Source: Pseudomonadaceae bacterium (GTDB taxonomy: Bacteria > Pseudomonadota > Gammaproteobacteria > Pseudomonadales > Pseudomonadaceae). From it: DNA of 64,000 nt. Made by a program: the position numbers and the translations under genes. Of this stretch, positions 46,833-56,197 are shown in pieces; the first letter of the stretch is position 1; every line of letters starts with the position of its first letter. The stretch lies in assembly GCA_900766265.1 (NCBI GenBank), contig CAAFUS010000010.1, positions 124,001-188,000 on the forward strand. Direction: 5' to 3'. The notes beneath the pieces are model-generated. The model saw nothing but the letters and a program-made list of their open reading frames with translations. It did not search any database and was not told the origin of the DNA.

Positions 46833-46952
46833 ACTTGAGAGCCCCAAAAGACGCAGGGCAAAGTTGTTGGGATGAGCACTGGAATGTGCCCGCTACCCAC
46901 GAGTGACAACCTGCAGTTATCGGCTGGCAAGGCCCCTGCCGGTCGGTCGCCG

Positions 46953-46981
46953 AGTATAAACAGTTAGGTCGCTAATGACAA
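46953..46981 (-). promoter_or_regulatory. Sigma-70 promoter of sdhCDAB
   Basis: On the minus strand TTGTCA (46981-46976), 17 bases, TATACT (46958-46953): 5/6 in each box with ideal spacing. Predicted start near 46946, leaving a leader of about 114 bases before sdhC, long enough for sRNA or protein control of translation. Confidence 0.72.
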
Positions 46982-47095
46982 TGTGGTGAAGTGCCACCAA
47001 GCGCTGATTGCAGCACCTATATAAATGTCGTAAACAGCGGAGCAAACACCCAGAACAGACGCGATGAAGGCGTCTGCGCAGTGGCTTCTCGCAAA

Positions 47096-47123
47096 TTGAC
47101 TTTGAGATTTATCTCACTATAGT
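47096..47123 (+). promoter_or_regulatory. Sigma-70 promoter of gltA
   Basis: TTGACT (47096-47101), a 16-base spacer and TATAGT (47118-47123), 5/6 in each box. Start near 47130; ATG 47183 has the Shine-Dalgarno CAGGAGG at 47169-47175. Confidence 0.72.
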
Positions 47124-47182
47124 GATGCGGGCCCTGCGTGGGGGGCTTCTGATGATTCCAAGCATAAGACAGGAGGCCATAC

Positions 47183-48454
47183 ATGGCTGACAAAAAAGCG
47201 CAGTTGATCATCGAGGGCGCAGCCCCCGTCGAACTGCCCGTTTTATCCGGCACCGTAGGCCCTGATGTCATCGACGTTCGAGGCCTGACCTCCACGGGTC
47301 AGTTCACCTTCGACCCAGGCTTCATGTCGACCGCCTCTTGCGAGTCCAAGATCACCTATATCGATGGTGACAAGGGCGTCCTCCTCCATCGCGGCTACCC
47401 CATCGAACAGCTCGCCGAGAAGTCCGACTATCTCGAGACTTGTTACCTGCTGCTCAATGGCGAACTTCCCACCGCAGAGGAAAAGGCTGCCTTTGTCAGC
47501 ACGATCAAGAACCACACCATGGTTCATGAGCAGCTGAAGACTTTCTTCAACGGCTTCCGTCGCGACGCCCACCCGATGGCCATCATGTGTGGCGTGATCG
47601 GCGCGCTGTCGGCCTTCTATCACGACTCGCTTGACATCAATAATCCGCAGCATCGCGAAGTGTCGGCGATGCGCCTGATCGCCAAGATGCCGACCATCGC
47701 CGCCATGACGTACAAGTACTCCATGGGCCAGCCGATGATGTATCCGCGTAACGACCTGAACTATGCGGAAAACTTCCTGCACATGATGTTCAACACGCCG
47801 TGCGAGATCAAACCGATCAGCCCGACGCTGGCCAAGGCGATGGACCGGATCTTTATCCTCCACGCCGACCATGAGCAGAACGCCTCGACCTCCACCGTCC
47901 GCCTGGCCGGCTCTTCGGGTGCCAACCCGTTCGCCTGCATCGCGGCAGGCATCGCGGCACTCTGGGGCCCTGCCCACGGTGGCGCCAACGAAGCCGTGCT
48001 GACCATGCTCGACGAGATCGGCGACGTCTCGAACATCGAGAAATTCGTGGCCAAGGCCAAGGACAAGGACGACCCCTTCAAGCTCATGGGCTTCGGTCAC
48101 CGCGTCTACAAGAATTTCGACCCGCGCGCCAAGGTCATGAAGCAGACCTGCGACGAGGTACTGGCAGAGCTGGGCATCAACGATCCCCAGCTGGAACTGG
48201 CGATGAAGCTTGAGGAAATCGCGCGCAACGATCCCTACTTCGTCGAGCGCAACCTCTACCCGAACGTCGACTTCTATTCAGGCATCATCCTCAAGGCCAT
48301 CGGCATTCCGACCAGCATGTTCACCGTGATCTTCGCCCTGGCTCGCACCGTGGGCTGGATCTCCCACTGGAAGGAAATGCTCTCCGGTCCTTACAAGATT
48401 GGCCGCCCTCGCCAGCTGTACACCGGGCACACCCAGCGCGACATGCCACGCTAA
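47183..48454 (+). CDS. gltA: Citrate synthase
   Basis: A 423-residue type II (hexameric, NADH-sensitive) citrate synthase. The N-terminal beta domain and NGELPTAEE are those of the gamma-proteobacterial form. Catalytic residues: His in LHADHEQNASTSTVR (about 265), His in MGFGHRVYKNFDPRAKV (about 305) and Asp in LYPNVDFYSGIILKA (about 362). It condenses oxaloacetate and acetyl-CoA, the first TCA step. Divergent from the sdh-suc block, as in P. aeruginosa, and ended by a strong terminator. Confidence 0.96.
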   Translation: MADKKAQLIIEGAAPVELPVLSGTVGPDVIDVRGLTSTGQFTFDPGFMSTASCESKITYIDGDKGVLLHRGYPIEQLAEKSDYLETCYLLLNGELPTAEEKAAFVSTIKNHTMVHEQLKTFFNGFRRDAHPMAIMCGVIGALSAFYHDSLDINNPQHREVSAMRLIAKMPTIAAMTYKYSMGQPMMYPRNDLNYAENFLHMMFNTPCEIKPISPTLAKAMDRIFILHADHEQNASTSTVRLAGSSGANPFACIAAGIAALWGPAHGGANEAVLTMLDEIGDVSNIEKFVAKAKDKDDPFKLMGFGHRVYKNFDPRAKVMKQTCDEVLAELGINDPQLELAMKLEEIARNDPYFVERNLYPNVDFYSGIILKAIGIPTSMFTVIFALARTVGWISHWKEMLSGPYKIGRPRQLYTGHTQRDMPR

Positions 48455-48498
48455 CCGCGCCCGTCTGGAATGGCGTCACAGCCTTCCAGAGTTGCCAT

Positions 48499-48533
48499 CG
48501 AACGCCCGATGCATTGCATCGGGCGTTCGCGTT
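48499..48533 (+). terminator. Intrinsic terminator of gltA
   Basis: CGAACGCCCGATGCA (48499-48513) and TGCATCGGGCGTTCG (48515-48529) are exact inverse arms around one base, folding as a 12-bp or longer stem, followed by CGTTTTAAG. It begins 45 bases after the gltA stop. Confidence 0.8.
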
Positions 48534-48650
48534 TTAAGAACTGGCAAAAGGTGTCCGGACTCTGCCGACCGCGTCGACACGGCTATCACGTAAGCATGAT
48601 GCTGAGCCCGTACCGCAAGGGAACCTCAGCGCGTGCGTGGCACCCGACCA

Positions 48651-48684
48651 TAAAAAGGAAAGCCCCGCCTAAGCGGGGCTTTCC
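48651..48684 (-). terminator. Intrinsic terminator of gdhB
   Basis: GGAAAGCCCCGC (48657-48668), loop CTAA, GCGGGGCTTTCC (48673-48684); the minus-strand tail is TTTTTATGG. It begins 16 bases after the gdhB stop and is convergent with the gltA terminator. Confidence 0.88.
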
Positions 48685-48699
48685 CTACAACGTCGGCGC

Positions 48700-51600
48700 C
48701 TAAGATCGGCCGCCGCTTTGCGCCAGATCCTGCAACTCGCGGCTGGCGACCACGTACATCGCGTAATCCACGTCGCCCGCGCTGCGCAGCTCTCCCAGTA
48801 TCGCCTTCCACCGCTCGACCAGTGCCGGGCGCTGTGCGAGCCACAACGCCACACGCGCATCGAACCCCTCGGGACCGTCGGGCATGCGCAGCACCGAGAC
48901 GGTAATGCTGCGCTGCTGGTTATCCAAGTCATCGCGAAAGCCCTCACGCGCCAGCGCCTGCCAGTTATTGCGGACCGGCAGGTTGGTCAACTGATGCATG
49001 TACCAAGACAAATCGAGCGCACCGCCCACTGAGAAGTACGCGGACGCGACGTTTTCCAGGGTCTCGCCGGTGACCTCGGCCGCCTCGATGATCGGCAACA
49101 GCGTGTAGAGATGACTGGTGCCTGCGACCATGCGCGCCAACTCCTCCGGCACGCCCGCCTCGACGTATTGGCCATAGCGCGTCTGCCACAGCTCGTGGGG
49201 CGGGCCTTCCAGCAGCTCGTCGAGGCGCATCGACAGTGCTTCGACCCTTGGACCGAAGTGCTGCACGTCGCGTGCGGCGTCGAGCTCGTCGCGGCGGTTG
49301 CGCAAGAACCAACGCGTGGCACGCCGTCCGAGCCGGGTAAGCTCGTTCATCAGGGTGAGCTGTAGCTGTGCCGGCACCTGGTGGTCGAGCGCCTCGATCT
49401 GCCGCCACCAGTGCGGCAGGCGGAACACATCGCGCACCACGATATAGGCGCTGGCAACAGCCGCCTGGCTCATGCCGGTCGCGGACTTCAGACGATGAGC
49501 GAAGGTGACGCCCATGTTGTTCACCAGATCATTGGCGATCTGCGTCGCGACGATCTCCCGCTTGAGGCGATGCCGGTACATGGCCTCACCGAAACGTTCG
49601 GCCAGCAGCGGTGGGAACGCCGTTTCCATCTCACGCGCGAAATAGGCATCGTCCGGCACGCTGGACTTGAGCAGCGCGTTCTTAAGGTCGATCTTGCTGT
49701 AGGAGATCAACACCGACAGCTCGGCGCGAGTCAGCCCCTTGCCCTGCGCTGCTCGCTCGTCCAGCGCCTCGTCCGAGGGCAGGAACTCCAGGTGACGGTC
49801 GAGCAGCCCGTCAGCCTCGAGCGCGGCGATCAGGCGCTTGTACTCGCCAGCCCGCTCATGGGCATGGTGTTCGGCCTGGGAAAGTGCCTGGGTTTGCTTG
49901 TAGTTGTCGTGAATCACCAGCTCGGCGACCGAGTCGGTCATTTCCATCAGCAGCTGGTTGCGCTGCTTCTCGGTCATGTCGCCCGCGCTGACCACTTCGT
50001 TGAGGAGAATCTTGATGTTCACCTCGTGGTCGGAGCAGTTGACCCCACCAGCATTGTCGATGAAGTCGGTATTGCTGGCGCCACCATGCAAACCGTACTC
50101 GACACGGCCCAGCTGGGTCATGCCCAGGTTGCCGCCCTCGCCCACCACCTTGGCGCGCAGCTCGTTGCCGTTGACGCGCAGGGCATCGTTGGCCTTGTCG
50201 CCCACGTCGGCGTGGGTCTCTTCGCTGCTCTTGACGTAGGTACCGATGCCGCCATTCCAGAGCAAGTCCACTGGCGCCTTGAGCAAGGCATGGAGCAGCT
50301 CGGTGGGTGTCAGCTGGTCGGCGCTGATATCGAAGCGCTCCTTCATCTGAGGAGTGATGGCGATGCTCTTGGCCGAACGCGAGAAAACCCCGCCACCTGC
50401 CGAGATCAGCGAGGCGTCATAGTCGGTCCACGCCGATCGCGGTAGATTGAACAGACGCTGGCGTTCGAGGAAGCTGCGAGCGGCGTCCGGGTTCGGATCA
50501 ATGAAGATGTGCAGGTGGTTGAACGCAGCGACCAGCTGCAGCGTGCTGGACAACAGCATGCCGTTGCCGAACACGTCGCCTGCCATGTCGCCGATGCCGA
50601 TCACCGTTACCGGATCGGTCTGTACGTTGATGCCACGCTCGCGGAAATGCCGCTGCACCGAGACCCAGGCACCCTTGGCGGTGATCCCCATCTTCTTGTG
50701 GTCGTAGCCGGCCGAGCCGCCAGAGGCGAAGGCGTCGCCGAGCCAGAAATCGTACTCGGCGGCGATGCCGTTGGCGATGTCGGAGAAGGTCGCGGTGCCC
50801 TTGTCCGCTGCAACGACCAGATAGGGATCATCCTCGTCATAACGCAGCACGTTGGCCGGCGGAACGACCACCCCTTCCTTGAGGTTGTCTGTGATGTCCA
50901 GTAGCCCGCTGATGAAGATGCGGTAGCAGGCGATCGCCTCGGCCTGGATCTCGTCCCGCGACCCCGTGGCCGGCAGCCGACGCGGTACGAACCCGCCCTT
51001 GGCGCCGCCGGGAACGATCACCGCGTTCTTGACCTGCTGGGCCTTGACCAGGCCGAGCACTTCGGTGCGGTAATCCTCCTCGCGATCGGACCAGCGCAGA
51101 CCGCCGCGCGCCACCTTGCCGCCACGCAGATGCACGCCCTCGACCCGAGGCGAATAGACGAAGATCTCGAACTTCGGCGTCGGCCGCGGCATCTCCGGGA
51201 TGGCGCGCGGGTCGAACTTGAAGCTGATGTAGCTCTTGGCTTTGCCTTCGGCGTCCGGCTGATAGAAGTTGGTGCGCAGCGTGGCTTTGATCAGCGCCAG
51301 GTAACGGCGCAGGATCCGGTCTTCGTTGAGCACGGCGACATCGTCGAGGGCGGCCAGGATGGCCTGTTCGAGGCGCTGCTGCTTGTCTGCCAGGTCCTCC
51401 TCGCCGAGCTTGCGCGCCAGATAGAAGCGCATTTTGAATAGACGAACCAGTTCGCGGGTAACGCTGGTGTGGTTGTGCAGGGCGCTGGCGATGTAGCCCA
51501 GGTCGAAGCCGATGCGGATCTGCTTGAGATAACGCGCGTACGCGCGCAGCAGAGCCACCTCGCGCCAGGTCAGCCCGGCACTTAGGATCAGCCGGTTGAA

Positions 51601-53550
51601 CGCGTCGTTCTCGGCCAGCCCGTTGCTGATATTGATGAAGGCGTCCTGCAGCGGCTCGTTGATCTCCAGCAGGTCGATCTCGAGCCCCTCGGCGTAGGTG
51701 AAGGCGAAATCGTGGATCCAGTACTCGCGGCCGTTACGGTGACGCAGCCGGTACGGGAATTCGCCGAGCACGCGCAGCCCGAGGTTCTCCAGGATCGGCA
51801 GCATGTCCGACAGGGCCAGCGGGTTGTCGATGCGATAGATCTTGCAGTGCAGGCGATTCTCCACCGCCGTGATCGGCTGGTAGAAGCTCATCACCAGGGG
51901 TCGCTCATCGCTCAGGCTGAGCACGTGCTGCATGTCGACGGCTGCAGAGTTGGGGGTGAAGCGCTCCTGGTAGCCAGCCGGGAAACCTTTCGGGAAATCC
52001 GCCAGCAGCATGGTGCCCTGGGCTTCGCCGAACCGCTCTACGACCAAGCTGGTGTATTCGTCTTGCCAGGTGCGGCAGGCCTGTATGACTTCCTGCTCCA
52101 GCCGCGCGGTATCGATGTCGAGCGGCTGCGAGGGATCGATGCGCAGAATGAACTGCACCCGGGTGAGCACCGACTCGGAGAAATAGGTCCAGAACTCGCA
52201 GTCGCTCGCCTTGAGGCGGTCCATCAGGACCTGCTGGATGCGCAGGCGCGTCTCGGTGGAGTAGCTGAAACGCGGCACGTAGACCAGGCAGTAGCAGAAG
52301 CGGCCATAGGGGTCGGTGCGCAGGAAAAGCCGCAGCTTGTTGCGTTCCTGGATCTGGACGATGGCGATGGCCGTGTCGAACAGTTCGTCGATCGGCGTCT
52401 GGAACAACTCGTCGCGCGGGAGCACCTCGAGCACCTGGGCCAGCTCCTTGGCCAGGTGCGCCGAGTGATCGAAGCCCGCGCGACGCACGATGACCTCGAC
52501 CTTGCGCCGTATGTAGGGAATTTGGCGCACGCTCTGGGTGTAGACCGCCGAGGTGAACAACCCCATGAAGCGGCACTCCCGGACCACGCGCCCCTGCTCG
52601 TCCATCTGACGGATCGAGACGAAATCCGGATAGGCCGGACGGTGCACCCGGCTAGGGATCCCCGCCTTGGCGAACGACAGCAGCAGCGGCTCGTTCAGGT
52701 AGGCTACCGCCCTTGGTTCAATGTGCAGGTCGGCCTCGGCCAGACCCGTGCGAAGACGCTTGGATAGGCCCAGCAGCGAGCCTTCGTCATAGACCAGGCG
52801 CCCGCCATCTTCGCGGGGGTCGACGGTGAATTCCTCGTAACCGAGGAAGGTGAAGTTGTTATCCACCAGCCAGTCGAGAAAGGCCTTGATTTCGGCCAAC
52901 TCGACGCCGTCCACCCGCAAGGAATTGGAGTCCACCTGCTGCTGCAATTCCGCGGCCTTGGCCTTCATGGCGGCGAAATCGCCTACGGCGAGGCGGACAT
53001 CGGCCAGCACGCTGAGCAACGCCTGCTCCAGCTCGCGCAACGCTGCGGCGCCGGCGCAGCGGTCAATCTCGATGAAGATCACCGACTCGGCACGGCTACC
53101 AGCGCTGTCAGCACCCCTGGGCAGGACTTCCTGAAGCGCGCCATCCTCATCGCGACGCACCTTGAGCACGCTGTTCTGCAGGGTGTGGATGCTGAATCCG
53201 CGGCGGGTCAGCTCCATGCGCACGGAGTCGACCAGAAACGGCATGTCCGGATGCAGGACCTCGACCACCGTGTGGGTGGATTGCCAGCCATGCTTCTCGT
53301 AGTCGGGGTTGAAGACGCTGACCTCGGGAATCGCCGGGTCGAAACGCTCGAGCAGCCGCCAGGTCGCCAGGGTCGAACCGACCAGGTCGGTCATGCGGCG
53401 CTCGGTGAGTTCGGAGAGAGATGTGATGCCAAAGAACTGTTCGGCGAAGAGCCCCACTTGTGGCAGTAACTCCTCACCCACATGCTGCGCCAGTGCCGCT
53501 TGCAGTTGGTGCTGAAAGTCGGCTTTGCTGGCCGCTGTAAAGAACGCCAT
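48700..53550 (-). CDS. gdhB: NAD-specific glutamate dehydrogenase, large (180-kDa) type
   Basis: A 1616-residue enzyme close to the 1620 residues of P. aeruginosa GdhB. The N-terminal half (about 1-700) holds ACT-like regulatory regions; the catalytic GDH core (about 770-1210) includes GLRWSDREEDYRTEVLGLVKAQ, KNAVIVPGGAKGGFVP (catalytic Lys), NVLRYDEDDPYLVVAADKGTA and the NAD-binding VIGIGDMAGDVFGNGML. A long helical C-terminal domain follows. It converts glutamate to 2-oxoglutarate and ammonium, feeding SucA. CGGAG precedes ATG 53550. Monocistronic, divergent from the moxR-bat operon across 219 bases in which I found no promoter with good spacing. Confidence 0.95.
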   Translation of the reverse strand: MAFFTAASKADFQHQLQAALAQHVGEELLPQVGLFAEQFFGITSLSELTERRMTDLVGSTLATWRLLERFDPAIPEVSVFNPDYEKHGWQSTHTVVEVLHPDMPFLVDSVRMELTRRGFSIHTLQNSVLKVRRDEDGALQEVLPRGADSAGSRAESVIFIEIDRCAGAAALRELEQALLSVLADVRLAVGDFAAMKAKAAELQQQVDSNSLRVDGVELAEIKAFLDWLVDNNFTFLGYEEFTVDPREDGGRLVYDEGSLLGLSKRLRTGLAEADLHIEPRAVAYLNEPLLLSFAKAGIPSRVHRPAYPDFVSIRQMDEQGRVVRECRFMGLFTSAVYTQSVRQIPYIRRKVEVIVRRAGFDHSAHLAKELAQVLEVLPRDELFQTPIDELFDTAIAIVQIQERNKLRLFLRTDPYGRFCYCLVYVPRFSYSTETRLRIQQVLMDRLKASDCEFWTYFSESVLTRVQFILRIDPSQPLDIDTARLEQEVIQACRTWQDEYTSLVVERFGEAQGTMLLADFPKGFPAGYQERFTPNSAAVDMQHVLSLSDERPLVMSFYQPITAVENRLHCKIYRIDNPLALSDMLPILENLGLRVLGEFPYRLRHRNGREYWIHDFAFTYAEGLEIDLLEINEPLQDAFINISNGLAENDAFNRLILSAGLTWREVALLRAYARYLKQIRIGFDLGYIASALHNHTSVTRELVRLFKMRFYLARKLGEEDLADKQQRLEQAILAALDDVAVLNEDRILRRYLALIKATLRTNFYQPDAEGKAKSYISFKFDPRAIPEMPRPTPKFEIFVYSPRVEGVHLRGGKVARGGLRWSDREEDYRTEVLGLVKAQQVKNAVIVPGGAKGGFVPRRLPATGSRDEIQAEAIACYRIFISGLLDITDNLKEGVVVPPANVLRYDEDDPYLVVAADKGTATFSDIANGIAAEYDFWLGDAFASGGSAGYDHKKMGITAKGAWVSVQRHFRERGINVQTDPVTVIGIGDMAGDVFGNGMLLSSTLQLVAAFNHLHIFIDPNPDAARSFLERQRLFNLPRSAWTDYDASLISAGGGVFSRSAKSIAITPQMKERFDISADQLTPTELLHALLKAPVDLLWNGGIGTYVKSSEETHADVGDKANDALRVNGNELRAKVVGEGGNLGMTQLGRVEYGLHGGASNTDFIDNAGGVNCSDHEVNIKILLNEVVSAGDMTEKQRNQLLMEMTDSVAELVIHDNYKQTQALSQAEHHAHERAGEYKRLIAALEADGLLDRHLEFLPSDEALDERAAQGKGLTRAELSVLISYSKIDLKNALLKSSVPDDAYFAREMETAFPPLLAERFGEAMYRHRLKREIVATQIANDLVNNMGVTFAHRLKSATGMSQAAVASAYIVVRDVFRLPHWWRQIEALDHQVPAQLQLTLMNELTRLGRRATRWFLRNRRDELDAARDVQHFGPRVEALSMRLDELLEGPPHELWQTRYGQYVEAGVPEELARMVAGTSHLYTLLPIIEAAEVTGETLENVASAYFSVGGALDLSWYMHQLTNLPVRNNWQALAREGFRDDLDNQQRSITVSVLRMPDGPEGFDARVALWLAQRPALVERWKAILGELRSAGDVDYAMYVVASRELQDLAQSGGRS

Positions 53551-53769
53551 TGATCAACTCCGTTTGGCTTGGTGGAAAGAGGTCCCGGTAGTGACTGACC
53601 CCACAGGTCGATGGTTCCACGTTAGTCTAGACGGCGGCAGATGCAGTAAAGTGACACTCTTTTTCATGCCTTTTTACGTTGCCTGGAACCGCACGACCGC
53701 AGCGCCGACCACCCCCGCCGCGTCAGCGCACCGCAGATTGCCCGTAGCCTTTTTGGAAGTGACGAAACG

Positions 53770-54729
53770 ATGGACCACCGTGAAGCGATCGTCTCGCTGC
53801 GACAGTTTCTCTCCACGCAGATTCTTGGCCAGGACCGGCTGATTGAACGTCTGCTCATCGCCCTGCTCGCCGACGGCCACATGCTCGTCGAGGGTGCGCC
53901 CGGCCTTGCCAAGACCCGTGCGATCAAGGAACTCGCCGAAGGGCTCGAGGCGGAATTCCACCGCATCCAGTTCACCCCCGACCTGCTCCCCGCAGACATC
54001 ACCGGCACCGAGATCTACCGCCCCGAAACCGGCAGTTTCGTGTTCCAGCAGGGCCCGATCTTTCACAATCTGGTGCTGGCCGATGAGATCAACCGCGCGC
54101 CCGCCAAGGTGCAGTCCGCCCTGCTCGAAGCCATGGCCGAGCGCCAGGTCAGCGTCGGACGCAGCACCTACGACCTCTCACCGCTGTTTCTGGTGATGGC
54201 GACCCAGAACCCCATCGAGCAGGAGGGCACTTATCCGTTGCCCGAGGCCCAGCTCGACCGGTTCCTGTTGCACGTCAAGCTCGGCTTCCCCGACGCCTCG
54301 GTCGAACGGCGCATTCTCCAGCAGGCACGCGGCGAGGCCATCAACGGCGAAACAGCACCGGAACACCGCGTCAGCCAGCAGTCGATCTTCGCTGCGCGCA
54401 AGGAGATCCTCGGCCTCTACATGGCCGATGCGGTGGAGGAATACCTGGTGCAGCTGGTGATGGCCACGCGCACGCCGGCCAAGTTCGACGCAGAGCTGGC
54501 GGAGTGGATCGCCTACGGCTCCAGCCCCCGCGGCTCCATCTCGCTCGACCGCTGCGCACGTGCCCACGCGTGGCTGGCCGGACGGGACTTCGTAAGCCCC
54601 GAAGACATCCAGGCCGTCGCCTTCGACGTTCTGCGCCATCGCCTGATCCTCTCCTTCGAAGCCGAGGCGGCGGGAATCGACCAGGACCGGGTCATCCAGC
54701 GCATCCTCGACGTGGTGGCGGTGGCCTGA
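53770..54729 (+). CDS. MoxR-family AAA+ ATPase of the Bat operon
   Basis: A 319-residue AAA+ protein. Walker A EGAPGLAKTRAIKEL (about 40-54), Walker B NLVLADEINRAP (about 97-108), sensor 1 FLVMATQNPIEQEGTYPLPE (about 140) and the arginine-finger region LPEAQLDRF. Typical of the MRP subfamily of MoxR that is always followed by DUF58 and VWA genes. It likely remodels or loads envelope protein complexes with BatA/BatB. Its stop overlaps the DUF58 start by one base (TGATG). First gene of the six-gene run 53770-60561. Confidence 0.9.
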   Translation: MDHREAIVSLRQFLSTQILGQDRLIERLLIALLADGHMLVEGAPGLAKTRAIKELAEGLEAEFHRIQFTPDLLPADITGTEIYRPETGSFVFQQGPIFHNLVLADEINRAPAKVQSALLEAMAERQVSVGRSTYDLSPLFLVMATQNPIEQEGTYPLPEAQLDRFLLHVKLGFPDASVERRILQQARGEAINGETAPEHRVSQQSIFAARKEILGLYMADAVEEYLVQLVMATRTPAKFDAELAEWIAYGSSPRGSISLDRCARAHAWLAGRDFVSPEDIQAVAFDVLRHRLILSFEAEAAGIDQDRVIQRILDVVAVA

Positions 54730-55700
54730 TGCAGCAGGCCGCCAACGGCATGCAGGGCCCGGGGGGGGCGGGCACGACCGACGGCGTTCACGTGACGCTG
54801 GCCGAGCTCATCGACATCCGCCACCGCGTTCGCGAGGTGCCCCTGTTCTCGCTGCCGCACCGGCGCAGCCCGCTGGTGGGCCTGCACCATTCCAAGCTGC
54901 GCGGGCGCGGTGTGGACTTCGATCAGGTACGGGTCTATCAGCCCGGCGACGATGTGCGCACCATCGACTGGCGCGTCACTGCACGCACTCAGGAGCCTCA
55001 CACCAAGCTGTTCCACGAGGAGCGCGAAAGGCCCATTTATATCCTGGTCGAGCAGAGCCACGCGCTCTTCTTCGGCACCGGCCTCGCCTTCAAGTCCGTA
55101 CTCGCCGCCAGGGCCGCCGGACTCATCGCCTGGGCGGCCCTGAGCCACAACGATCGCGTCGGCGGGCTGGTATTCGGTTGTAACGAACACCATGAAGTCA
55201 GACCGCGACGACGCAAGCAGAGCCTGTTGCAGCTGCTCGATCGCCTGGCGCGTGCCAACCAGCGCCTCGATTGCGACATTGCCCCCAACCCCGAAGCCTT
55301 CGGTATGGCGCTTCGTCGTGCCCGGGAAGTGCTGCGACCGGGCAGCCTGGTGGTGATCCTGTGCGACGTGCGTTCGCTGAACGATTCCGCGGAGCAGCAA
55401 CTCAGCCTGCTGGCCCGCCATATCGACCTCCTCCTGCTGCCGTTGTCCGACCCGCTGGACCATGCCCTACCGGCCGCCGGCCTGTTGAGGTTCGCCAGCC
55501 GGGGCACGCGGCTCGAACTCGACAGCAGCGATGCGGAGCTGCGCCAGCGCTACCGGCAGCTCGGCGAAGCTCGCACGGCGCGCTGGCAGCGCCTGGCGAA
55601 ACGGCTTTGCGTACCGCTTTTGCCGCTTAGCACCTCTGCCGAACTGGTCGATCAGTTGCGCGGGCACCTCAGCGTACGGGACAGGGTCAACGGCCAATGA
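54729..55700 (+). CDS. DUF58-domain protein
   Basis: A 323-residue protein, started at ATG 54729, which overlaps the MoxR stop; the frame is open 75 codons upstream but that is moxR shadow. DUF58 signature RVYQPGDDVRTIDWRVTAR (about 74-92) followed by KLFHEERERPIYILVEQS begins a VWA-like Rossmann fold, with VVILCDVRSLND as a later strand. DUF58 proteins accompany MoxR ATPases and are presumed binding partners. No membrane helix is seen, so probably cytosolic. An 8-G run lies at 54763-54770, a possible slippage site. Confidence 0.88.
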   Translation: MQQAANGMQGPGGAGTTDGVHVTLAELIDIRHRVREVPLFSLPHRRSPLVGLHHSKLRGRGVDFDQVRVYQPGDDVRTIDWRVTARTQEPHTKLFHEERERPIYILVEQSHALFFGTGLAFKSVLAARAAGLIAWAALSHNDRVGGLVFGCNEHHEVRPRRRKQSLLQLLDRLARANQRLDCDIAPNPEAFGMALRRAREVLRPGSLVVILCDVRSLNDSAEQQLSLLARHIDLLLLPLSDPLDHALPAAGLLRFASRGTRLELDSSDAELRQRYRQLGEARTARWQRLAKRLCVPLLPLSTSAELVDQLRGHLSVRDRVNGQ

Positions 55701-56197
55701 ACCCGCTCGAACAGCTGGCTCCACCGATACAGCCACCCCCCGTTCCCTGGTGGCCGCCCGCGCCCGGCTGGTGGCTGCTGACGCTGCTGCTCCTGCTCGG
55801 CCTCGGTCTGCTGTGGCGCTACCGCCAGCGGCTCTTTTCGCGTCGCAGACAATCCCTTGCGGAGCCTGCGCCGACACTGGCACCGCAGCGCGTGGCGGCA
55901 CTGGAAGAGCTTGCCCGCCTGAGCCGCCCCTACGATGGCGCCCCCGCCAGCCAATGGCTGCAACAGCTCAATGCCCTGCTCAAGCGGCTCTGCCGCGCCC
56001 AGTACCCCCAGGCGCACCCGCACACCATGAGCGGCCGCGCATGGCTCGCCTTCCTCGATAACCGTTGCCCGGCCGCCGGGCTGACTCGCTGGATGGTGCT
56101 GGTCGATGGCCCCTACCGCGCCGAGTGCCGCATGGATAACAAGGCGATCGACGGCTTGAACCAGGCCGTCGAGATCTGGATACGCAAACATGTTTGA
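55697..56197 (+). CDS. DUF4381-domain membrane protein
   Basis: A 166-residue protein with one membrane helix (GWWLLTLLLLLGLGLLW, about 26-42) after a Pro-rich N-terminus (APPIQPPPVPWWPPAPGWW) and a cytosolic helical domain with ASQWLQQLNALLKRLCRAQYP and YRAECRMDNKAIDGLN, the DUF4381 pattern. It couples by ATGA to the DUF58 gene and overlaps the BatA start by 8 bases. Function unknown beyond membership in Bat operons. Confidence 0.85.
   Translation: MNPLEQLAPPIQPPPVPWWPPAPGWWLLTLLLLLGLGLLWRYRQRLFSRRRQSLAEPAPTLAPQRVAALEELARLSRPYDGAPASQWLQQLNALLKRLCRAQYPQAHPHTMSGRAWLAFLDNRCPAAGLTRWMVLVDGPYRAECRMDNKAIDGLNQAVEIWIRKHV

Larger units (their letters stand above)
46833..47182. other. Divergent control region between sdhC and gltA
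   Basis: This 350-base non-coding stretch carries the sdhC promoter (46953-46981, minus) and the gltA promoter (47096-47123, plus), about 115 bases apart. Between them is an AT-richer segment (46984-47040, including ACCTATATAAATGTCG) that may bind a shared regulator. No small gene is supported. Confidence 0.7.

Noticed and set aside
53551..53769. Promoter TTTACT...TAGACT for gdhB
   Set aside because: The spacer is only 15 bases, and no better pair was found, so I do not list it.
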